Source of the DNA: Panorpa germanica
Taxonomy: Eukaryota; Arthropoda; Insecta; Mecoptera; Panorpidae
DNA: 64,000 bases
Direction of reading: 5' to 3'
Assembly (NCBI GenBank): GCA_963678705.1
Contig: OY783207.1
Coordinates: 6,324,001 to 6,388,000 of the forward strand
Below are positions 35,596-46,240 of this stretch, piece by piece. The position numbers were made by a program, and so were the translations under genes. The notes under the pieces are model-generated. The model was not told where the DNA came from. It did no database searches and saw only the letters and a program-made list of their open reading frames with translations. Position 1 is the first letter of the stretch. Every line of letters starts with the position of its first letter.

Positions 35596-35694
35596 AGTAA
35601 ACAATTTGGTGAAGTGTCCTGTTTTGTGACGTTTCTATCACTATTGCACTTCAATTATAGTTCGCATCAACTTTATCTTCATTTGTATTCCGAC
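35596..35694 (+). repeat. Dispersed repeat family B, best conserved copy
   Basis: About 90% identical to the reverse complement of 23628-23726 over 99 bp, starting AGTAAACAATTTGGTGAAGT and ending TTTGTATTCCGAC. Confidence 0.8.
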
Positions 35695-36824
35695 AGGTGA
35701 AATGGTTCTACTACATATATGTTCCAACTACAGAACACTTTAAATAATTGTCATAAAATGTTAAATTTTTAATACCATTTTATGAAATGATTGTACGATC
35801 ATCGTATGATCTTTAATAATAATCCTTACTTTATTTAAATCATAAAAATATTTTTTTAAATAAAATTAAATGTAAAAATAAATTTATAAAATTGAGTTAG
35901 AAAATATAAACAGTTATTGAGAATAAAAATAAACAAGTAAGGATGAAGGTACAGATTTAAAAACTAATGTATGTTCCAATTAAACATCCGCATATTGCGA
36001 CATAGTCGTATTGTGCTCTGTGATTGAAAATATCCATTATGTATTATACTAAAGACTACTTTAATCACCTACTACAATCTGAACAAGCTGATATTAATAT
36101 TTAAGTGAAAAACTTAAATTATCTTTCGAAATTCTGTGTTATCGGAAGCTTGGACTTGTATTAATTACATATCCATAAAGTGTTTGTTCGGGAACAGACA
36201 GCCACTGAATAACGCTCTTATTCATTTTACGATGATAAGTACATAAATTGAAGTATTTATAGTTAGTAGTAAATAACACACCCAGCTTCTGTAATACCAT
36301 ACCAGGTGGCTCTACTAGTATCTCATTAAACAGTCAAGGCCATTAATATAAAATAATAAGACAGCTATCAAAACCGTTGTCACATATTTGAAATTAGTTT
36401 ATAAAGTTTAACAATAAAGCTTATTTAATATTCATCTCGTTCGAGTTGATATCGTGTGTTATTAAATCTAGTGAATACACGTACGAGTAACACCGACTGG
36501 CAACCGCCATAGATTACAAAATGTGACGCTATAAACGAAGATAAAAGAGAAAACTTTTATACTCGTACAATGTAGCTGCAGTACTCTTAATAGAAAATGT
36601 ATCTCAATTTTACATATTTTTTAAATGAAACTTCCTTAGGTAAATTATTGTAAATTAATAACTGAGATACCTTTAAAGTTATATACTCTTTATGTAATCC
36701 TCAATTGAATACCAGACCAATGATAGGTTGAACTTGGTGTTATTTCGTTTAATTAGTTATCTACTAAATATAATCAGACGACACAGTGAGCGAGAGAATA
36801 GATGTACATGGATGTACAGTGCAG
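35695..36824. other. AT-rich stretch, no gene seen
   Basis: No recognisable frame or repeat beyond simple AT-rich sequence. Confidence 0.4.
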
Positions 36825-37005
36825 AGTTATATATTCCGGGTTTGGTTATTATCAAGTTAAATTGATTTCATAATTATAAACTTATCAGACAGTGGTGCAC
36901 TACACGTATATAAGGCAACACCACCATAAACACTGCCTAAAAATATAGTAGAAGGTCGTCGGTGATAGGATTCAGCATTGGATTAACGCCGACGTTAAAT
37001 AAAAG
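36825..37005 (+). repeat. SINE-2 family, body and tail copy
   Basis: Shares GGTTATTATCAAGTTAAATTGATT, CTTATCAGACAGTGGTGC, a CACCATAAA block, and GTCGTCGGTGATAGGATTC..CATTGGA with GCCGACGTTAAATAAA at the tail, with the copies at 43335 and 46090. The tRNA-like head is mostly missing. Confidence 0.65.
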
Positions 37006-39149
37006 AAAATGAAACATTTATTAGGCATTATTGTAGGTGGGCCATGTGTTGGTTTCTTTTGAAAGTGAATGATATTTAGGCATTGGCTATACTGATGCCC
37101 TTAACATATTGACAGATATGTAGTGTTAAACTTCCGCTGTAAGAATGTGATTGCTTCATCAGTCTTTAGCACACTAAATTCAGTAGCCTTGTAAAAAACA
37201 AATATTATATTTAGAGAATTTTTATATTTTTTAAACCAATTATGTTAATTAATTACCAAAAACATAATCTGCCAACAACACTACTTTAACAATAGAGGTA
37301 GTGGTCATTTACTTGATGTAAGGATTTAAGGTGACGATTTTGATAGTTCTTTTAACTTTCACCAACAATAATAAGAGATGATTAACTTAATTTATTGGTT
37401 TTTAATCATTTTCTAATAAAATAGATATATTTTTATTATATTATATGAAATCCAACAGTTTTTTTCAGAGAACTTGAGCTCCTAACGCGGATTTAAATTT
37501 CTTATGTTCTTATTTCTTATATTCTACCGGCGCATATATTTTCTAGAGGTAGATAACGGATTAAAAACAATGTCAATCAAACTATTCGTGAATGGATTAT
37601 TAATCACAAGTTATACTCTCTTACATAACGCAATAATCGTTTAAAAATATTTAACAGTGTAGTTTTTACAGCAACTTGAAAAAGAAACCAACAAATGGCC
37701 TACCCTTCGGGATTTTACATTAAAAGTGTTAAAATAAATTTACCTACAATATTTTTATAATTTCCATTCGATATATACATATTTAATTAATATAATAATT
37801 CTACTTTACAAAAGTTTTACACTGTATTCAAAATATTCTAGAAGCAAGCAACCAGTATTCTACAAAATATTTTTTTCTTCCCCTATTTTCCTAAAAACTG
37901 TTCCTTTAAAGATCTTTCAACAAAAAATAAATTCTGAAGTAAAACATGAAACTCTTATCAGCCCTGTAATCAGTTGAGGTGTTCCGTGAGGCGTCTCCCA
38001 CTCTCTCACTCCTCCACGTACACCCAGGGCTGGGATCGTGTTCGGCTGTTACATTGGACATTCAGACGACGGCGCCGATTGATGGATATGGTCCCAGATA
38101 ACAGGATCTATCAGGAACTGAAATACATGGGGGACTAGTTTTCTGAAACGACAGGTTATATATAAGATAACCTTTCGTTAATTATATTGAATTGTAACTA
38201 AAATTTCTATGGACGTACCAAAAGAAAAGTGGATAACAAATTTATAGTTGAAGATGATAAAAATCATCGTTCCATTAAACGACAGAGAGAAACTAAATTT
38301 ACAAATATTCTATAGACATTCTAGAACATTCTTTGTATCGCTTGGAATTGTTCGATGTTAGAATATCGTAAAAAGATCTACTCAAACGTGAAGTGGTTGC
38401 ATTTACACAACGCTTATGTAGCAGATACGTTTTCTTTTTGAACATCAAAGATTGTGTATTGATTAACATTACAGTAGAAATATCATCCGATGATAAAGTG
38501 TGCTAATGCAACTACACCCTATTGAAAATTCGAATGTTGTAGTAGTCGGTTCCACTATGAGAAAACCTTTAAGCTTAATAGTACATCGTTTTATTTAACA
38601 CATCAATAAACTGCAAAAAATAACAAAACTTTATAAAATATGTTAAATAATGATTATATATTCTGCTAGAACTCATTATGCATTCAACAATTTATGCTAA
38701 AATAAAGAACAACAAATATTGCTTAACCTCAATATACTATATCCCGATAAGTTAGATTATTTCCATAAAATGGTTTACTTTGTAAAATAACTGAAATTTA
38801 AGCTGTTATATACAGATTGTCCCGTAAGCCTGGGGCCTTTTCCCTTCTTTACAAAAAACTTGTGGCCAAATTTGTATCATCTAGAATAGTTTTCTTTTAG
38901 TTTTTTAGTATCTTATTGTTGTAAACTTAAAATCCTACTAACCAGAAGAAAAATCAACATCGAAGCTAAGCTGTTCTAGATACTATTCCGTGGTAACAGT
39001 CTAACCCAAAGAATGTCTTTTGTGTAGATTTCTTCAACAGGTTCCTTGCAACACAACATTATAGTTTAATTGAAAATATCAAATTTTAAGTGAAGAAGAC
39101 TAGAATAAAAAAAATGTATTGTATTATCCTAACGCATTATTATTTATTC
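37006..39149. other. AT-rich stretch, no gene seen
   Basis: A G+C-richer patch lies at 37965-38110 with no recognised product. The rest is AT-rich filler. Confidence 0.4.
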
Positions 39150-39720
39150 AATGTTTTTGTCATTAGACAAGCAATGTTCCTTTTCTATCTACTCATTCTA
39201 TTTCCTTCAAAAAAAAGAAAAACTTAAACCCCTTCTTTTTCTTGCTTCTTTCCCTGCTACTCTTCCACCCGGATCTACTCTCCTATTCCTTTTCTTTCCT
39301 CACTCCTTCTCTCTACCTCCATCATCCACCTCCTACATTCATTACCTCTCTTTAATAACTACTCAAACTTCTTCTCACATAAATACTTAATGAGCTCCAG
39401 CGTTTCAATGTCTCTCCCGCAGACATTGCACATCATTTATTCCCTATTTTTTAGTATCTTCTATCTTTCTCTTCGTTTTCCAATCTAAATATTGCGATTC
39501 TTTTTATGTTCCTTTTCTCGTATGTACTCCGGTAACTCTCTCTCCCAAATTCTCTTGTACCTTTCATTTGCTGTTATCAATTTTTTTCATTCTTTCCTGC
39601 TGCTGTATCTCTCTGTATCTGCTCCTTAGCTCCTCTTCCACACTTGTGCTTTCTTCCCTACTTCTCTTCTTTCCAAGTACTTCTTTTTGTTCTTCCCCTT
39701 CCACTCTCCTTTAAGAAACT
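39150..39720 (-). pseudogene. Decayed non-LTR retrotransposon ORF2 C-terminus
   Basis: The plus strand is strikingly pyrimidine-rich because the minus strand encodes a Glu/Lys/Arg-rich tail. Minus-strand pieces in order are EELRSRYREIQQQERMKK (ending near 39573), then after a frame change ANERYKRIWERELPEYIREK, then RLENEEKDRRY, then MMCNVCGRDIETLELI, then CRRWMMEVERRSEERKG. That order, with the C-x-x-C motif, fits the C-terminal region of R1/Jockey-like reverse transcriptases common in insects. At least three frame changes or stops separate the pieces. The RT core is absent. Confidence 0.7.
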
Positions 39721-42700
39721 GTACTAATTATGTAAATCAACGGTTACTTCTCCGCTGTTCGATATTAAAATCATCTTTTTCTAAATTAGCTTAGTTAACA
39801 ATATTTTTGTAAAAAGTAAGTGAGTGATCTATATAAAAACACAGTTGATGAGTTTATTTTAGTTATAAGTAAGACTGTAGCATATTCTTCAGAAGTAAAT
39901 ATTTAAACAGCTCATATAACAAGCGTGTGCGTAATTATATGTAGTCGTTAAGTTACCAAGTATAGTACGAGTATGATAAACTAAACTAAAACAATATTCA
40001 TAATTAGATGGCTAATATTTATATAAGGAAAAATCTTGATAATTTGCAAATATTTATTTTCAAACTTATAAAATATTCTGTATGGTAGTTTGACACGCAT
40101 TGACCGACGTTGGGTAACTCAGCGGTTCTTAACCTAAATTCAACATACTCATACGAACGTTATTAACGTTATGTTTTTATTAGTAACGTGTGTCATAATT
40201 AACGTTAAGCCCATAGGTTCTCAGCCACTGTCCTATTATTATAACTTCACTAAAACCACCCCAAACTGCCTAATGCTCCATTTAATATCCTAACGAACAC
40301 AAATAATAATGTGTTATGTCCCTTCAATTACATAAATCGTACCTTATTAAAGGTTATATAATTATTATATAAAAAAGTTAAGTAGATTTGTAGATGTTTT
40401 CACCCCCATTTCTTTCCTACAGGGTTAATGGATTTATAATAACCCTTATCCGTATTATAATAATAATTTTTATCACGCTTTTAATCCACGCCATTCATAC
40501 GTTGAAAAGTTACCGAGTTCTATTTGAAAATAAATGAATAAAAGAAAATAAAGAAGAAGAATATTTTTTATTTAATACATTTTATTTCTAAGGTTTGTCA
40601 TTCTTTTAAAAGAAAATGATGTTATTCCATGTGCAAAGCACTAAATGAAAAGATAATGCTAAAGTGGTTTTAAAATTGCTTTGAATATTATTTTATTAAT
40701 GAAGATATGAACGCCGTGGTGGAAATAGCGGAAAGAAAAACATGTTTAGTCTTTAAGTGATTCAATAATATAAGTATATCACCTTTTCTAAGTTTAAGTG
40801 TGAAACAAGATTTATTTTTATTCATGAAAAATTATTTTTATACTTGTCATTTTCTACTATTCATTTACTATATTTAAAACAGCACAACCATAAACACAAG
40901 TCTTACAAAGATTATATCGCCAGATTAAATTTTATGCAGTCCGAATTTGTACTAAATTTATCAGATATTTATAAATTTTATTTATCTTGGATGATATATT
41001 ATCCAAATTTACCTTAGGTTCCATATATTGTTCCGGTATAAATCTAGAACATATTCCATTCTGTCCAATGAAAATTTATCTCAAATTCTATTCAATTCAG
41101 TGTGCGTCTGCAATAGTTCAGTATCAATTTATTGAAGATTGGTTTTGAGTTTTCCCGTTAGAGCGGACGTCGTACTTTTGCCCATTTTAATTTACGTTGT
41201 AAACAATATCTTAGATTCTATAAATAAATATGATATGTACAGATGCAGTTAACTATCAGGAACTCAAATGTGTGTTTTGAAAAAACAAGTCATAATATTA
41301 TTAAAGATATAAGCAGTTAAAATAGTAAAAGTATAACTCTACAAAAAATTCAACAAACATTCTTGCATTGTAAACTATAATGAATTAATATTTTATTTAT
41401 ATTATTTAAATATTTGATTACAGTTACTGGAAATTTAATTTCTCCACTATACGCAGCTTAAGCCAGGGTCGAAGTCGGTACATCCTTTCCGATTTTACTA
41501 AACAGAAATTTTTTCCGTCTCCTTGATAAAAATGACTAGCTTAAAGAAGTTAACCATCTATCAAAAATGGTAGACACATAAAAATGCAGAAAATTTCTTG
41601 CCTTGCTTATTGTTGGCTTTAATAATAACTTTTTGCATATTCAAATCTTCTATTCAGTATTATCTATAATTAAATTTCCTTCCTTTCTTCTGGCTCTTCG
41701 TAGTTTCCCTTCCTTCTTAAAATAAGATAATCTTACATTCTACAAAGTCTATTGCATTGTCTTTTAACATGACACAGAAAATAGTTGCTCCGATGCATAT
41801 GAAAAATGGAAGCTTTACAACATTTTTTTTTAAATAACAAACTTTATTTCTATTCAATATTTTCATCGATCTTGCCGTAGTATAAAAGTCTAACGGATAT
41901 GACTCAATATTCTTTTGATCTGAAATAGTCTCTTTCCGGCGGATGAAGAAATATTACTCAAAAGTATTAAAATATTAAATTATGTTAAAAATAAAAGTAA
42001 GTAATTTCAAAGATTATATTCATGTATCAAATAATTTCAAAGTTATAACATGTTTCAATATTTGGTTAAAAAATTTGACGAGAATACCATATACTTGTAC
42101 GATGAACTTTCAATAGCAGCGTTAAAGGGCTAATAACAAAGTAACCTTTTTTATACATAATAAATATTTACATATTATTCGCATATTTACTTTTGAAGTC
42201 ATTTTACTAACCTTTGACAGTAAATAAAGAAGTGTTTTACAAAGGTGTTATTTTTTTCTGAGGTTTTTTGACCTAAAGGTCTCAATATTTTATTCATTTT
42301 AATTCTCGTCAGCGGTTTTTGTTGTAACAAATTTATTTCATTATATTTATTAACAGACAATGGTGCTAATGGTGCTAAAAACATAAATCGACATCGACTT
42401 TCTAATTTAAAGTAATTCTTCATAACCAAATAACGAAATTGTCTCAATTACGAAAATCACCAAATAAGGAAATTAACTAAATTATAAAAAGGACTTAATA
42501 TCATATTATAAAGATATTTTATGGCCCTTTAATCCTTAAAAAGAACTTCTAAAGATATTTTCGATTGCAAAACAATTAGGAGTGTTTTTCCATAATGAAT
42601 TTGCTAGGACAAGTAAAACTGATAACTACTCGGCATAACAATTCTTACCACTGCAAAGAAAATGTTTCAATAAAAGTTCAAAAAAACTTTGACATTATGG

Positions 42701-43334
42701 ATGCCAAATTCTTAAGGCATGTAACTCTATTGTTAAGTTGGTCAGTCTTTAAAAGTATTGCTCACATATTTCTAATAGTTCTTAAATGTTTATGTCTTTA
42801 TAATCTTTGAAAAGGTCTTCGCCGAAAGATAAATAAGAGAAAAGCTAAAGGGAAAATAGCTCACAAAACGTTTTATATTAGATAACATTATTTACGTAAC
42901 AACTAACTTTTGTAATGTTAGATAAACCTAAAATACACGCAACTTCCTTTATCGAAAATGTACAAAATTATAATAATGTACAAAAGGTTCAAATAAAGTT
43001 GCTCAATCTATACTTGAGAAAAAAAATCGCAAAAAAAGTGTTTTCTTTTACGCTGAAACCCTAACCCCTCCCTTAATATCGAAAATGGCAAAAAAATAAA
43101 TCAAGTGAAATTACCAAATTAAAAAGTAAACTGTTTTAAATAATTAATGAGACAAATCTAGATAAATTAATCAAATTTTTAGTACAAATAAAATTGTAAC
43201 TCTATTTCAAGCTTATTTATAATTTTAAGATGTGTAACATTTGCTAATAACTTTTAAAAAGTTAATGCATAATAAATAAATTAATTTTAAGAAATTAACA
43301 AAATAACTAATAATAACTATCTGGATTAGATCCA
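39721..43334. other. AT-rich stretch with one MITE candidate, no gene seen
   Basis: Apart from the hAT-like candidate at 40120-40230, nothing is recognised. Frames at 42199-42447 (minus) and 42595-42810 (plus) lack family signatures. Confidence 0.4.
40120..40230. mobile_element. Candidate hAT-like MITE
   Basis: Left end CAGCGGTTCTTAACCTA and right end (reverse complement) CAGTGGCTGAGAACCTA agree at 12 of 17 positions. The interior has GTTATTAACGTTA-type symmetry. No convincing 8-bp target duplication is left, so confidence is low. Confidence 0.35.
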
Positions 43335-43500
43335 CAGACTGGATTTGGTTGTTATCAAGTTAAATTGATTATGTACATACATACTCATAAACTTATTATG
43401 CAGCGGTGCGCACTTATATGAGACCACGACACCATAAATGCTACTAATATAGTACGAAATAGGACTATGCAATGGAAATAGGCCTATGTTCAATAAATAT
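43335..43500 (+). repeat. SINE-2 family, body copy
   Basis: GGTTGTTATCAAGTTAAATTGATT, ACATACATACTCATAAACTT, GCAGCGGTGCGCACTTATA, GACCACGACACCATAAA and GGACTATGCAATGGAAA match 36825-37005 and 9435-9580. Confidence 0.7.
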
Positions 43501-44234
43501 CGAATTCTGTGTACACAGAAAACTAAATGTATGAGGCAAACCTACGCTCGGTACATTTGTAACCTGTTTTTATTTTGTGTTACATATTTTTCTATGCTTA
43601 TGTGGTTTTTCATTGCACAATGCAGAAAATAATAATTTGTGAAGTGGTCACTCCGAATATGATGAAATTATTTAAATAGCAGCGGTAATACGCGTGAATA
43701 AAGCATTTAATTAGTATAAACAATAATACGTTAACCACAACAATTGCACACAGTATGATTTTTGAATGCCGCCACAAACATTCTGCTATCAACTATTCGC
43801 GAACATTTATTAAATTGTACTCACTACTCTGCGAATGCCCTGCTCGTATAAATACTCATGTAATACTGTATATCACCATTACAATGTTTTTCGTTTTAGA
43901 CGTGGAATTTCATTAAATGTGCTACATTTATTCAGCTGTCTTTACTCAAATAATAATGGTGACGCATTTTTGTGTTTGCGTCCTTATTAACGACCTGAAA
44001 TAACTGTCTGTTTACATGAAAATTTATATACATATTATATTATTTATTTGAGGTCACTTACGAATATTAAAGTTGAACTTGAACTGAATTTATTGACTCA
44101 GTTTTTACCTGATTATATTTTAGCAATATTTTTTTGTTACACTGTGAGAAGTATATAATAAACACTACTGTGTTCCGCAGTATAAAGGTGTATGACAAAA
44201 ATTTCTATAGAATCATTGTAATTTTTATATTTTA

Positions 44235-44320
44235 CCTAAATTGATTATGGACATACACAAAACGCCACGACGGTTATAGGACTCTGTATTGGAAATATGG
44301 AGACATTAAATAAATGAAAT
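44235..44320 (+). repeat. SINE-2 tail fragment
   Basis: AAATTGATTATGGACATAC, GCCACGACGG and GGACTCTGTATTGGAAATATGG, then AAATAAATG, follow the order of the SINE-2 tail with an internal deletion. Confidence 0.5.
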
Positions 44321-44464
44321 ACATTTAACTTAAGAATTTTGGTCACAAAACCATTACAGTAATTACAATAATTACGTTAATAACTTTTATAATATTATGA
44401 ATGCGCTTGCAAAATGTTTGTTTATATTCGTAAATTGTCGTTTTTATTTTATCAAATATATAAA

Positions 44465-44885
44465 AATTGACGGAGTTATAGCTATATCAAATTTGTATTT
44501 CAGTTTTGCAGCTTATTTTAGCTCGGCACATGACGTCACACAAAAAATATGCATTCACAACCATCAAAATATAAAACTCGATAGGATGCAAGACCTAGCT
44601 GTTACTAGTAAATGACGTATCAGTCTCACACACTCGTATGCGTCTCTGTTGTATAAAAGAGATAGCATATAATCGAATGTAACATCACACGCAGATTTGT
44701 TTTTTATAACTTCTGTTCTCTTTAATTTTCAAATAGTGAAAAGTGAATATGTTAATATTTCCTATAATATTACGACTTATTAAAAAGAAATAGAACATTT
44801 TTGAGGTTCTGATATCAATCTTTATCAATTTATAGTACAGTTTCATATAAATTCAGTTATGATTCACAACCCAATTGGTTTCCAG
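44465..44885 (+). repeat. Dispersed repeat family A, fullest copy
   Basis: Aligns with 1385-1712. The landmarks include ATTGACGGAGTTATAGCTAT, CATGACGTCACAC near 44532, AATATAAAACTCGATAGGATG, CACACACTCGTATGCGTCTC, TGTTGTATAAAAGAGATAG near 44650, and TTATGATTCACAACCCAATTGG near the end. A 72-codon frame starting at 44397 runs into it and is probably incidental. Confidence 0.75.
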
Positions 44886-45650
44886 ACATTAACTTTCTAC
44901 CAAAGTTCATAACTGCAGAAACTAATATTTACTTATTGTTTGTATGTTTGTTCTTAGATTAACTTCACCTTTGTCTTCAGGAATTTGAGATAACTCCATT
45001 ACCACCAATGCCTGTTTATTATTCACATTACAATAATTGAATCTGAATACATTACTATCTATGACCTTGGAATTCTATCGTTTTGCAATGTTCATAATTT
45101 TTGTGTTGTTAATTCTCGAATAAGTATTCAACAGACATCGTACTGATTGAAAGTCTAGGCTTGCCAACTTTCTTTCAAAGATTCGGTACTGTTTAATGTT
45201 CAAAGGGATGATTTGAATATAAAATACGTTCCCGAATTTAGATGAAGCACTTCTAACATCGGTATTTTTTCTTTCTAGTTTCTGTTGAAGTGAATTCACC
45301 CAACCCAGACGAATGGCAACCCTATTTGCTGCATTTCTAGTCGCCACATTACTGCAATCAACATGCAACCAACAATAAATAACATCAGGTATTATCAGAA
45401 ATTATTCTTTAGCATGCAAATTAAATGTTTTTCATTTTATATTATTTACACTGTACATATATCATTGTAAGTGTAAAAAGCAGCTTAACTAATAAATAAG
45501 TGCAGAGGTGAACGAATGCGATACGCGTTAGGGTAACTAGTTGTGAGAGGGCTTATAGTCTTTAAGCCAGATTGAGGAAAAGACGCTGCAAAAATAGATG
45601 TAAGTGAATTAATGTCACGAATAAAAAAAAATTGTTAATTTTTTAATGTA
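44886..45650. other. AT-rich stretch; one longer frame of doubtful meaning
   Basis: A 97-codon frame on the minus strand (45368-45075) has a fairly mixed amino-acid composition but no recognised motif. At this length a chance frame is likely. Nothing else is seen. Confidence 0.4.
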
Positions 45651-45875
45651 GTGTAACTTCGACATAACGGCCCTCTATATAACCGATTATGGATAAAACG
45701 AACATAATATTCGATCTATACCACTCGTAAAATTTCTTGATTATGGTATAAAGAAACTCACCTATAACTTATACTGTTAAATTGTAGATTATATTTCCGA
45801 TATTTTATTAATACTAATTTCTTTTAATCATCCTTCCACTTAATTAGTCCGTTATATCGAGATTTTGTTATAGTA
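45651..45875. mobile_element. Candidate pogo/Tigger-like MITE
   Basis: The left part contains CTTCGACATAACGGCC (about 45657-45672), and the right part in reverse complement contains ATCTCGATATAACGGAC (about 45863-45847). Both sit beside TA dinucleotides. CTCGATATAACGGAC-like ends are typical of pogo/Tigger members of the Tc1-mariner group. The ~225-bp interior has no transposase. Confidence 0.45.
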
Positions 45876-46014
45876 TACTTAGCCTTTACTCTTACTTTTT
45901 TATTACTTGTTAATGTAATGTGTATTAGCATTGTTGTTTAGTTATTAAATGTATTTTGCTAAAATCAAAATTTGTAAGTGTTTCTTTATATCGTAAACAT
46001 CAACAATATAGTAA

Positions 46015-46028
46015 GGGGGGGGGGGGGG
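46015..46028 (+). repeat. Run of 14 guanines
   Basis: An uninterrupted G14 tract in an otherwise AT-rich stretch. Its true length in the genome may differ, because long homopolymers are error-prone in sequencing. Confidence 0.9.
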
Positions 46029-46089
46029 TTAGTCATATCTTCGCATAAGAGATGTTACTGTTTAAAAAATAATAAATAAAATAATTATT

Positions 46090-46240
46090 ATGATGCATTG
46101 TGTTTTCGGTTTCGATCCTCAAACCAGTGCTACATTTTCTGGATTTAGATGTAATCAAATTTAATTAATTATGAACCAGTAGGAAGTCTTCGGTGGTACC
46201 GACATGGTATCGAAAGTAGGCCGACGTTAGATAAATATAA
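46090..46240 (+). repeat. SINE-2 family, copy with head and tail
   Basis: TTTTCGGTTTCGATCCTCAAA (B-box region) is followed by GTGCTACATTTTCTGGATTT, then an internal deletion and the tail GTCTTCGGTGGTACCGACATGG...GGCCGACGTTAGATAAAT. It links the head seen at 9435 to the tail seen at 36825. Confidence 0.6.

Noticed and set aside
45075-45368. 97-codon minus-strand frame as a small host gene
   Set aside because: No recognised motif, no supporting splice or start context beyond an ATG, and a length within reach of chance in this much AT-rich DNA.
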